Below, piece after piece: positions 40,490 to 50,900 of a stretch of 64,000 nt of DNA. The translations under genes and the position numbers were made by a program. The notes under the pieces are model-generated. The model was not told the DNA's origin, did not search any database, and was given only the letters and a program-made list of their open reading frames with translations. Origin of the DNA: Letharia columbiana (Eukaryota; Ascomycota; Lecanoromycetes; Lecanorales; Parmeliaceae); contig NW_023501087.1 of NCBI RefSeq assembly GCF_014066305.1, positions 186,001 to 250,000 of the forward strand, given 5' to 3'. Position 1 is the stretch's first letter. Each line of letters begins with the position of its first letter.

Positions 40490-43111
40490 TCAAGTAGAAG
40501 AAGCTTCCTCTTGAGCCTTCAGGTGATCTTCGAAGCAGACGTCATCGGCGTCGTAAAGATCTTCATGAGGTGGCCTTCGCTGCTCAAAGTATCGTGTGAA
40601 GAATGAGAGGCATTGCTTCTCGAATCTTTCCAAATTATAAGGAGCACGGAACCAAATGCGCAACTCATAGGGGTGTCGACCTGTGAATACGGCCCCAAAA
40701 AGCTTCTTGACGTCTGGTTTCCGGATTTCGGGTCGGTCCTTGGGGTTGAAGTGCCCTAGGATCTTTGGCCATGCCTCCAGGCTGATGCAGATCAAGCGAG
40801 CCTTCTCTTCATCAGTATTACACGCCGCTAGAACATTGGGGTGGCAGATCTCCCCATTGTCAGGACAGTCAGCTACGCGATGGACTTTAAAGTTGGTGAC
40901 CATCCAGTCACCTTCGATGTAGTCGCCTAGACACCATCCGGTTTGGCTGTATTCCGGCCCTTCTATTCCGTTAGAAAAGAATCTCATGTTCATGGTGGGA
41001 ATCCGCCGGCGTCCTGCATCCAACCCAAGGCTGAAAGCCCATTCTTCCGTGTCTTTGGCGAAGCTGCCTATCAGCGAGGAGTTGTCAGCTTGGATGATGC
41101 ACAAGAACGGATTCTTGGGGTTCTCGAATATCAGCCCAGCGGAATGGGCTTTGCGGGGTCAAGACGGGAGCTCCTGCGTCGACAAGTGCTGAAGCAGAAG
41201 GGTTTCCTTCCGTCGCAACGTCGGGTTCTTCAGTCTTGCTCTCCGGCACACCTGTGGATGCTGCAATGGCTGGCCCCCTAACCGGTTGACTTGGGGAAGG
41301 TGGCCCCACACGCCGACGCTTTGAAGACTCCTCCGCTTCGTCGAAAGATACTGTCCTCTTGCGAAGGCCTTGCGATAGAGCTGCAGAGGGGTTTGGCTCT
41401 CTCGTGAATGTCCTTGAGTTGCCCTGTCGCGAACTCTTCCTTCGCTTCTCCACCTCATCCAATGCCGCTCCTGGTTTCAGGAAGGTGGCTATGCTTTCTT
41501 GTGTGATTGGCACATGAGGAATACTACTCTCGAGACCGCCCGCTGGCATACTATCTGCGTTGTTGAGGCCAAAGTCCCTGGTCTCGAGCTGTTGCGCTGG
41601 CGGGTTCGATGGCCTGAGACTTTGTAGGGCCGATCGAGAGTCACGTTCAATGATTTTCGATATGGGTTGGGCCGTCGCTGGAACCGGGGGAATGACAGTT
41701 TTGGAATCAGCTTTGGTAGTATTCTGAGCTGATGGAAGACGGTAGCCAAAATTTGTGTAGGCAGCAATCTGTTTAGCAGTCAACTCCGCTGGTTCATCAG
41801 AGACCGCAGGTTTATCAAAGACCACGACTGGCATGGGGTTGGCAATCAAAAAGAGCAGCTTCGCCCCTCAGGCGGTTCGACTTTTTTTTGTTCCTCAACA
41901 AGAATCTCTTGCCCGATCTGGATTTTAGAGGTAAATGCGACTGGAGAGTCAACATGAGTGCCTTCAGATTCAAAACGAACCCTCTGTACCATGCCTGTGA
42001 CTTCCAACTCTCCGCGCTTCTCAGGATTGGCAGGCACGGCTCAACTTATGAGTTGATTCTGGTCCTGCATATCTTGGATGATCGGCAGCGGGTTGCCTCT
42101 TCCCTTGGGTGAGGGATCTTATGCATTGTACGACCAAACCCTGGTTTGGTGTCAGGCCTCCACGTTCTCCCTGGCCTCCACGCCCTCTCCTGGCCATTCC
42201 ACGCCCTTTCTGGCCACAGCTTTCGACTGCATGCCATCAGTTCCACGCCCAGGAACTCTGTCTGGTCCCTGAGACCTCTGTTGTCTATGTGCTTCAGGAG
42301 AAACTTGTTTTTCTGTTTTCCTTTTTTTGCCGAAACCTCGGTGTGCGTGATAAGTGAAACATGGCATTGTTTTATCTGGTTTGTCATGACGCCCTTCGAC
42401 GTGACGGCTCCTCCGCGTGGCTCGTTTTGCAATACCTGAGCATAGTTCGTCTGCGCAGGTACTGCTGGTTGTGAAAAGGCGAGGCCCTATACGTCTTCGA
42501 ACTTCGCCGGTGTCAACTGTGATGAGGGCGTATGAAGACGGAGCTCGACTGTCCGCCTTGGGTTATCTCTTTGGGTGGTGAGACTGGAAGAGTCTCGGTA
42601 GACTTGTTGGTATCAATACTTGACACCCCGGGCTTTAGCAGTTTTGAAGCTCATGCTCCTCGGCAGTGGCTCCGGCCATCGATACGCGGTCCATGTCCTG
42701 GAAAGCTGCATCCTCTCTTGAAATGTCGTCGTCATCTTCATCGAGCTTTGACCCGAAAAGTGTAGTCGCCTCTCTGACGTGGATTTTTACCTCACGATAT
42801 GTTCTTACCTTTTCAAGCAAGGCAGAAACTTCTTCTTCTTGCTGCGCAATCTTTGTATTCTTTGCCTCAAGCTGGGTCTCCAGCCTGTCAATCTTGTCTC
42901 GCAAGATGAAATCCGGAATGCCTGTGGGCATTGCGGGACGAAGAGCCTGGTCGTCAGCCTTTTGGGCAGACAGTCCTTTCTCCACCTCGAGTGTGTGGAC
43001 TTTCTGCTCCAGATCCTTGATCCTGGACTTTTGTCGTTCGACTTCCAGTTGAGCTTCCAGCCGTGCCATTTTTTCGGCGATGAGGCCCTGCATGTCAGTT
43101 TGAAGGGACAT
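40490..43111 (-). pseudogene. Hairpin-leader family, copy D (frameshifted)
   Basis: From the ATG at 43111 directly after a leader, the frame reads MSLQTDMQGLIAEKMARLEA and continues as a coiled coil (DRLETQLEAKNTKIAQQEEE). Coding sense then hops frames: a stop in KFEDV*GLAFSQPAV (about 42490), a hop at a T5 run near 41850, and another near 41095. The later parts are family-like: GGLESSIPHVPITQESIATF and SRQGNSRTF at about 41400-41530. Then comes the core domain (IIQADNSSLIGSF, FSLGLDAGRRRIPTMNMRFF, YELRIWFRAPYNLERFEKQC) ending EEASST at 40490. There is no helicase part. The breaks make it a pseudogene unless it is heavily spliced. Confidence 0.55.
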
Positions 43112-43200
43112 GATAGTTTGGAAAAACCCCCGAGATTCCTGCGGTGGTGGAAAACGATCTCAGCAAGTGAGACGTGAATATCCGACTCTTACACTGGGCA
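43112..43200 (-). promoter_or_regulatory. Hairpin leader before copy D
   Basis: The constant element CACCGCAGGAATCTCGGGGG lies at 43127-43146 and its trailing T/C run ends about ten bases before the ATG at 43111. A variable hairpin, TCTCA-CTTGC-TGAGA on the minus strand, is at 43158-43172. The first hairpin (GCCCAGTGTAAG region) is poorly kept. Confidence 0.65.
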
Positions 43201-43456
43201 AGAGAAGGCAAAAGTTGCAGAATGACTTGGTGCAACAGGTGATGAGATTATGAAAGATGATGGTTGTAGAAAAAGAGCATGCTGGTGGTTGTGTTGATAC
43301 AGCAGGTTTTAGGCTTGGCGCTAGTCTCGCTCTTATTTCGTTTTAAAGAAACACCACCACTCATCCAACCTTTCCACACAACTCTTTTGCCATCTCTTTT
43401 TTAAACGCTCTTCCAAAGCTCATACCTTGCCATCTCAGGCAAATATTCCTCGTCTC

Positions 43457-43548
43457 GTACCATCTTTTTGGTACCTGGCAATTAATTGTTCCTTCCTTGT
43501 GGAGGCAATCTTCAACCGCCGCAGGAATCTCGGCGGGTTATCCAAAAA
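43457..43548 (+). promoter_or_regulatory. Hairpin leader before copy E
   Basis: A six-pair hairpin, GTACCA..TGGTAC, at 43457-43474 is followed by the constant element CGCCGCAGGAATCTCGGCGGG (43517-43537). The ATG comes at 43549. Here both flanks of the constant hairpin changed together (CCGCCG with CGGCGG), which extends its stem. Confidence 0.65.
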
Positions 43549-44971
43549 ATGTCTAACCTGATAGACCCCAAAACAGGGAGCAATGGAACGCCAAGCAAAG
43601 GCCTCGAACAGAACCGCAGCACCGGGGAGGAGCTCCGTATGGACGCGAATGTAGCGAGCGACGGGAGCGAGGAGGGCGAGATCCAAGACGATCACGCCAC
43701 CAACGCTGTGGGTACAAAGCGAAAACGCTCGCCCTCGACCGAAGAGACGGGACCTTCGAAGAAAATCAAAGGCCCTGAGCCAACATTCCTCTCATTCAAA
43801 ACAATGAGGCACCCAACGGAGACGATACCTTGTGTAATCAGTATCAACGAACGAGAGCCATTCGGATCACTCTATCCGACAAATCACACACTCACAACCC
43901 GATTGTTCCTTGACCCCGGACGTTTCGGGCCTCCGTCAGTAGCACTGACTTTCACCAAAACCGGATCAGAGACCGGTAGAGGCATTGCCAAGAATGTTTG
44001 GGACATGTTGTCAAACAGTCGGGGGGAATGGGCAATGAATGACGTCCAACACGGTTATGCTACTCCAGATGGGCCCGATCTCAGAATGTCTAATCGAACC
44101 GTGCTCGCCGACTGCAGTAGACGGGACATACAAAATTTGATGTACCTGAGATTCAAGTCTTGGAGCCAAGTATCAGGGTTTCATAAAAAAGAAGAGTTCA
44201 GTCAGGAAAGTGCTGAGATAAAAAATTCGATCAAAACCATGTTTCGGCGTCAAAAAGCATACCAACTGGAGTTGTGGTTTATTGCCCCGTTCGATGCACC
44301 GGACTTTCGTCGACATTGTCTAAGGTATGTATTTCACCGCGAGCTTGGAAAGCAGACAACACCCTTTCGACCATTGGCAAGATTCCCACGGGGATCATTT
44401 CAACCAAAGGTCGGTGCTACCGCTGCCACCGATCTTGGCTGCTCCTTGGAACCAATTGCGCTTGCCTCTTGCCCCAAGACCAGGATAATTGCCGATGCCC
44501 ACAAGACCAAGCAACTTGCCGAATACAACACCTCCAGGCGACCATGCAGGGCAGTCTGCAGCCGAGCCACAGCCAACCCTCACATCTCAGCAGCATCCGG
44601 AAAGTTCGACCTCCACGGCAGCGCAGGATGGCAAGATATCAGATCGTTCGACATCAGTGCCGCCAGAGATCCACCCGACTCCAGAAATGTAGGCAATGCT
44701 GACATTTCGAGCAGGACCTCTTCCCCCATCCGCCTAAGACCAACGAACCAGTACGTCTGGCTTCTCCTTCGGTCTCGAGGCACCCACATCCATACCATCA
44801 CTCATCAGCAGTCCGAGGCCGGGGTTTGTGCCTGATTTTACATTAGGTCCTCTCGATATAGAAGACGAGGAATCCGACTCGGACTCCGAATACGACTCTG
44901 AGTCTGGAAGCCATTCAGATTGGGAAAGGAAGCACGAGGGTCAAAGAGGGGGTGACGGCAGTGCTGCATAG
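43549..44971 (+). pseudogene. Hairpin-leader family, copy E (domain-only, frameshifted)
   Basis: The frame opens MSNLIDPKTGSNGTPSKGLE. It then has a nuclear-signal-like stretch (GTKRKRSPSTEE, GPSKKIKGPEP) and the family core (CVISINEREPFGSLYP, LFLDPGRFGPPSVALTFTK, YQLELWFIAPFDAPDFRRHC). After about 44,400 the best coding sense moves to another frame, Pro-rich and broken by a TAA (about 44487). It shifts again to an acidic tail, ESDSDSEYDSESGSHSDWER, ending GDGSAA at 44971. A GTATGT at 44324 could be an intron donor. There is no helicase domain. The intact first ~290 codons could still be translated. Confidence 0.55.
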
Positions 44972-45925
44972 AGGTTGTTAAGGCCTCATAGGCTAGGATA
45001 GCATGTTCAATCCAGGTAGTACTTTACGTGGAGACGTTCTCACTGTAAAGGAATCTACCACGTCCATAGCTCCACAAGTTATGCAGTTGTCAAAATGCTG
45101 TAACAACTAGCATACCTCTAATCATTAACAAGACAGGAAAGCTGCGGCCTGAAAAGTTCGGAAGGGTCAGGTAAGCCAGAATGTCCTACTTCCGCACATG
45201 TTTTGCTCATATTCATACAGGAACGGCATGGTCTCCCAGCAACATACCCAGTATTCCCTATCAGTCACACAAGATGGAGGCAAATACTGGTAAAAAGGGT
45301 AGGCAAGCTAACATGTCCTTGAATCCAAATTCGAGCGAGAAGAGGCTGACCAGTCCAGAAGCCGTGTTCTCCGGATCCTAGCCGCGTGTATCGATGATCG
45401 ACTCTCATCAGCTCAGCATCGCCAGCCGACTAGATGACACTGTCGACTCTCTCGGGATCTGCGCAGCTCCGACTGGCAAGATTCTGACCTCGTGTCGGCT
45501 GCTGGATCCAATCGGAAGATTCGCCCCACTCCTCGTTGACACAAATCTCGCTGCCGAAAGTGCCGTCTTCGAGTCGAGACTAATGCCTGTGTTGTGGAGC
45601 ACGGAGATGGTTCTCTCTTCTGCAAAGGTGCATGCCTTCCTCCAATAGGCAGACATTCAAGGCAATATGTGCTCACGGACACAAGGAGCATTTTCTCTCT
45701 TTTGAGCCTACCTTCTCTTCAAACTCCTCCTCTAGCACTCCAGTCTTCCTTCACCTATTCAGCCGCCTCCATATTCACCCAACATCTATCATCCGAGGTA
45801 AGTACTCGAACCTCTCCCAAGAGAATGGGGATGCACGAAATGTACTGACGTTCTACCTCTACGATCCAGATCTTACGTCGTACCCAAAGCCATCCTACCT
45901 CGAGCCACCCTACGTACTCGTAACC
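44972..45925. other. Accessory-block spacer
   Basis: Short overlapping frames at 45181-45691 have no motif I recognise. I see no leader element here. Confidence 0.35.
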
Positions 45926-46532
45926 ATGAACAACCCACCGGCCCCCTCCGTAAGTATTTCACTTCCTTCAGATCTGAAACACCCTTTCTGACGGCTATGC
46001 AGACCAGGATCTTCCAGTTCAGCTGGCCGTGACAACAGTGGATTGGAGCAGCGTGTGGTCCGTGGAGCAGCTGGACAGCGAGCTCGAGAGGTTATACAGC
46101 AGGGTGGAGACCCCCTTCAGCAGGGTCGAAAATTTAAACAGCTCGGCGGAAGAGCTGCACCGCAGGGTCAACAGCACGGTCAGAATGCTGACTTTGGTCC
46201 TCCACCTCCTCCGTAAGCTCGCCAATTCTCTTCATGTGAGAATCCTCTTTTCCTGACAGCCGTCTAGACCGAGACGATACGATGTTTGGGGCATGGACTA
46301 TCGACCATATGACCAGGGTGGACCAGTTGCAGAGCAAAGTCGAGCAGCTCTACCGCAGGGTCAACAGCACGGTCAGAACACTGACTTCGGTCCTCCGCCT
46401 CCTCCGTACGCGCTCTGGTTCTCTCTAAATAAGAAAGCTGTCTTGCTGAAGCGTTCCAGACCACGACGTTACAATGTTTGGGGCATGGACTATCGTCCAT
46501 ACCTAGTGTGTGAAAAAATCGTGCATAAGTGA
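45926..46532 (+). pseudogene. Pro/Gln-rich protein gene with tandem exon cassette, one-base break
   Basis: Exon 46268-46405 (46 codons) and exon 46460-46532 begin alike: PRRYDVWGMDYRPYDQGG and PRRYNVWGMDYRPYLV. The exon before, ending at 46212, and exon 46268-46405 end alike: PQGQQHGQNADFGPPPP and PQGQQHGQNTDFGPPPP. Introns 46213-46267 and 46406-46459 are GT..AG, 55 and 54 nt, both phase 2. So exon ends plus intron were duplicated in tandem (about 192 bases). A first exon from ATG 45926 (MNNPPAP) would join in frame only if the C5 run near 45942 had one C fewer. It is either a recent break or an assembly error. Function unknown. Confidence 0.5.
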
Positions 46533-46639
46533 TGTGATGGGCAAGATTTGATGCCTTAACAGTCGACTATGTGACGGCTCTTTCTTGAAAGCCGGGAAAG
46601 CTCTTTACGACTCGGCAATAGTGAATAGCTGCCCAAAAG

Positions 46640-46996
46640 AGGTACTTGGACCGACTTGCGGGCATCATGTTTACATGCAACGCCGCCAAAGCGTCACGAA
46701 TCGAAAAAGCCTCGTTGGAAGGCCTAGATGACGACGTCAAGTATGGTTTCCAAAATCCATTCCTTGGTACCGGGACCCACACGATGGCCATCTGGTTCTT
46801 AGTCTACCCTAATGTGGACAATGCCGTCAAGGCATGGGGCAATGATCTGGAGAGTCCGGTCACTCCCAGGTTTTTAGCATTCTGGTTGTCTAGGACAGCA
46901 GACAACGAGTCCAGGCGGCCAGGGATCTGGGGGACATGGCTTTTCAGACTGGTTAGCCTCTTTTCGATGAGACCTTTCAGGCAAATATCAGTTTGA
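46640..46996 (+). pseudogene. Hairpin-leader family, fragment F
   Basis: The frame reads DRLAGIMFTCNAAKASRIEK, then LEGLDDDVKYGFQNPFLGTG and HTMAIWFLVYPNVDNAVKAW. It matches the 48-kb copy closely (DQLVGIMFSCNSAKVSHMEE, LQGLADDVKDGLKKLLLGIG, HMMTIWLLAYPNVETARKDW). Flanking family parts are absent. Confidence 0.65.
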
Positions 46997-47269
46997 GACT
47001 CTGATGAGACAGAGCTATAGTCGCTTTAGCTTACTTAGCTATTGCACCACTCTGAGCTGAATTGTAAGTTGAGGATAGAAGAGACATAGCAACTAAATCA
47101 ATTGAGGTGAGGGTTCGGAGAAGGCAGAGGTGCAAACGGGGTGAGGGTTCGAAGAAGACAGAGTTGACAACACATTGGGTGTATTCACGCATGGCATTCA
47201 TTGCCGACATTCATCCATTTGCAGGTGAATGTTCTTCCCTTCTTTAGATTCTAGGGCAATGCAGTGATG

Positions 47270-47450
47270 CGTCAGACCATTCACCGCTGCATATCATTCC
47301 TTTTCTCCATTCATTTCCTTTCTCCATTCATTTCCTTTCTCCATTCATTTCCTTTCTCCATCCATTCCTCCCTCTTTCTATTCATTCCCTTTCTTCATTC
47401 ATTCTCTCTCTCTATTCATTCCCTTTCTGCATTCATTCCGAACAGAGAAC
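47270..47450. repeat. Pyrimidine-rich short tandem repeat (TTCATTCCTTTCTCCA-type)
   Basis: About ten imperfect 15-16-base units, CCATTCATTTCCTTTCT, form a nearly pure pyrimidine strand 0.5 kb upstream of the helicase-copy start. Confidence 0.7.
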
Positions 47451-47780
47451 ATTCACCACAGGCATCGTCTACTATATAAACCCCCTTCCCTCCCAACACA
47501 ACCATCCCTCCTACATAATCCCAATACAACACATGCAAGGTATCTCCTCCTATAACCTACAAATCTTCTCCCACATTTCCATCCAACGTTATATAGATCC
47601 ATACGCTGGCTTGGCTTTTGTGTCATCTATATATACATATCAATATCATTTCAATCAGCCTCCGGAATGACCGCGGTTCAATTGAACTGGTAAATCCCTC
47701 GCGTCCTCACTCTTCTTTCACCATCAACCCCTCACAACATCTTTGCAAACTGGTCGTACTCACGGCTGCTCCACTCCTTG

Positions 47781-47961
47781 CCTACGTTTGTAGGTGAGAA
47801 CCGCGCTTGCTAGTTCACTAGCATTCTATTTCACCCCGAAGAATACTCGGTGGGTTTTTCCCTTTTTGATTCTTCGCCTACGTTTGTAGGTGAGAATCGT
47901 GCTTGCTGGTTTACCAGCATTCTAACACCCCCGCAGAATACTCGGTGGGTTTATTTTTTCA
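47781..47961 (+). promoter_or_regulatory. Tandem hairpin leader before the helicase copy
   Basis: There are two units, each of three hairpins. Unit 1: CCTACGTTTGTAGG (47781-47794), GCTAGTTCACTAGC (47809-47822), CACCCCGAAGAATACTCGG (47832-47850). Unit 2: CCTACGTTTGTAGG (47877-47890), GCTGGTTTACCAGC (47905-47918), CCCCCGCAGAATACTCGG (47928-47945). GTGGGTTT follows each, and the second ends about ten bases before ATG 47962. Two TTTTT-type runs follow the third hairpins. Confidence 0.8.
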
Positions 47962-50900
47962 ATGGCTTCGTCGAGTAATCGATTTGCTGCCCTAGCGGAC
48001 ACTCCGTCCAGCTCCAAAGAGCAGGAGACCCGAGCGCCAGTCACCGGCACCAACGATACGGGAGACCGTGTCATGCAAGACACAGCTCAACCTGGTCCTT
48101 CCACCGAGGACGCAAGTATGTCCGCATGGGCGCTCTCGAGAGTAGTCTCCCTCATGTGCCAACTCAGGAAGACAATCTAGCCGTCTACAAGAAACGACTC
48201 AACGATTGGCAGAACCAGGAGAGAGCGAAAAATCGCGACAGGGCAACACATCGACATTTGTGGGACAGCCAATCCCCTCCGCGGCTCCAAAATCGCACGA
48301 CGTCATGGTGGTAGAGGACGAGTACAACTGCCGGAATATCGTCAACCCCGGGAGGCGCACCCGGTGCGCTTTCAGCTACTTGCATACAGCAAATGAAAAA
48401 CTTCACTCCCCGATTGGTAGTCTTTGGCAGGTCGAGAACAAGGGCTGGTCAGTCTACCTATATCTCGACGCCGGTCGGTATGGATCGGCAAGTTTGTCTT
48501 TGACATTTCGAGTCAACAAAGGAGACAAAAACGCCCCGCTGTCCAAGAATCCGGACGATTACTACCAATTTGAAGTCACTTGGCGGGCCGGCGTCCTAAT
48601 CGACGGACAGCAGGTCATAGAGGACTTAACAGTGGACCCTCTGATGGCTCTTTCTGATCTCAAACAGGCTCCCTACGACTCGAGCATCGTGGACAGCTGT
48701 CCACCAGAGAAGCGCCACCAGCTGGACCAACTTGTGGGCATCATGTTCTCGTGCAACTCCGCCAAAGTATCACACATGGAGGAGACCTGGTTGCAAGGCC
48801 TGGCTGACGATGTCAAGGATGGGTTGAAAAAGCTACTCCTTGGTATCGGACCCCACATGATGACCATATGGCTCTTAGCCTACCCCAACGTGGAAACCGC
48901 CCGCAAGGACTGGATCGTGCCTTTGATGAGTTCGGTCTCGTCCGGATATCCTGCTTTCTGGCAGTATAAGGCACCAGAGAACAAGGTGGGCCTTACAATC
49001 GAAGATCTTGAGCCGATCAACACTTTCCAGAAGGCAATGTACGTCCAATACCGCGCGAACCGCAACGACAACGGCCAGGTAAGGAAGCTGGAGGACGGAC
49101 GGGTTGAAGAAGACAAGACCCAGATCAGAGGATACCACAACTTCGAGAAACAGCTCAGCTGGGACACATCTTTCGAGTTCGGGGTTTTCAACACAGTTCC
49201 GGTCATTCGAGATGTACAGTTTGAGAAGGGTCAGGTGGCTCACCTCGTCCTTGGAACACATCTCGTCCATTTCGAGGGCCTTCCCAAGGTACCAGTCACA
49301 GGTTTCAAGGGCCTTTACACCATGAAACAGCTCGAAGGGGGGGGTCAGAGGCTTCGTCCGACAGGCAACAGATGGTCCGGTGCCCACTCACGGTGCGAAA
49401 ATCCGGGCCGAATTGGACAACGCAAACCCCCAAACCGGGAAACCACACATGCCTTCCACAGACAAAAGAACCATCTGGAAGGGAACCGTCCTGAAGGACA
49501 TGCAGGTTCCATGCAAAGATACCGGTACAGATTTCTGCGTCTGGTTTCAGATGCCTCTTGTAGGCCGGACTCCTCGCATCCACAAGACCGCCAACGAAAG
49601 ACTTGAGAACCACAAGCTTGTGCGGATGCACATCGAGGTCGTCATCGACGAAACATCTGCCCAGCGAGAGATAGATGGGATGCAGAAACTCGCAGATGAG
49701 ACTTTCAATGCTGGAACGCTGGCTCCCGCCCGCATCGCCCTCATGTCGAACCCCTCGAAGATGACGCATACCACAAGCGATCTGACGGAGAGGAATCCTG
49801 AGATGTGGAGACAATGGGAGGCTTACTGCAGCCAAAAATATGCAGACAACCCAGCCCAGTTGGAAATCGTCACTTCTTTGAAGGAGGTCAAGAACAAAAT
49901 AACGGCGATCATAGGCCCTCCAGGCACAGGCAAGACTACGGTTCTTGCAGACATCACGAACGGGGCCGTGCTGTGCGGTCATACTGTCCTGGTGTGCGCG
50001 GTAAGTAACAACGCCGTCGACAAGGCCGCCAACTCTTGCTGGGAGAAATTCCCAATAGAACACCGTCACAGGTATAAATTCCTTCGGTACGAGACGGCAT
50101 CAGCCGAGCTGCAGGCATACGTAACTCGAGCGGATATCAGAAACCCTGATCGTGCAGGATCCAAATGCTCGTCCAACTTACAAGGCGTCAACTATGCTAG
50201 ATGATGACGACCTGATAGCGCAGACAATGGCCGAAGCCGCCGCATTACAGGGTGAGCATAACAAGCAACTCTTTGCCCTGATCCGGGTTTGTGACGATCT
50301 TTTCGCAAGCACTTCAGAGAGAAGCGGGAAATGGATGAGCCGGAAGAAATCCAACGTTCCGGCTCCAATGACGCTTCCCAATCGTTGCTTCGAGTTGACC
50401 ACTCGAGGACCAGTATCGGGCAGACGCGGACTACCACGCAGAGCTCGCGGCATATAGAGCCGACAAGCTTGACGCTGCCGCAATCCTACACAAGCGTCAG
50501 ACAGGTGACTACCACACCGACGCAGAGCTTGCAGCGCTGGGTGAAGACGCGCTTGATGAAGCGGAGATCACGGCACGTCTGGATGATCAGAGGATCCCAA
50601 GCATCGACCAGCGCGACAAGTCTCTCGAGTACCGGAATCCCCTTGACGCGTATGTCTTGGCCAATGGCGACGTGTCAAGAAAGGCGAAGGAGCATTTCGA
50701 AACTCTGCGAGTTCGAGTCGTCCTTCGAGTCTTTGCAGACACCCAGGCCCTCTTCACGACCTGCAACAACGCCGGTTCCGAGTTGATGGTGCTTGGATTC
50801 AACCCAACTCTCATCGAAATCGATGAATCAGGGCAGCTCACCATGGCTGCGCTCGCGAACGTCTTGACGAGCTTCCACCGATGGCTAGCAGCCATCATAT

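Noticed and set aside
48121..48140. GTATGT near 48117 as a real intron donor that would repair the first frame break of the helicase copy
   Set aside because: The only acceptor close enough would give an intron of about 25 nt; comparison with copy B shows an 8-base insertion instead.
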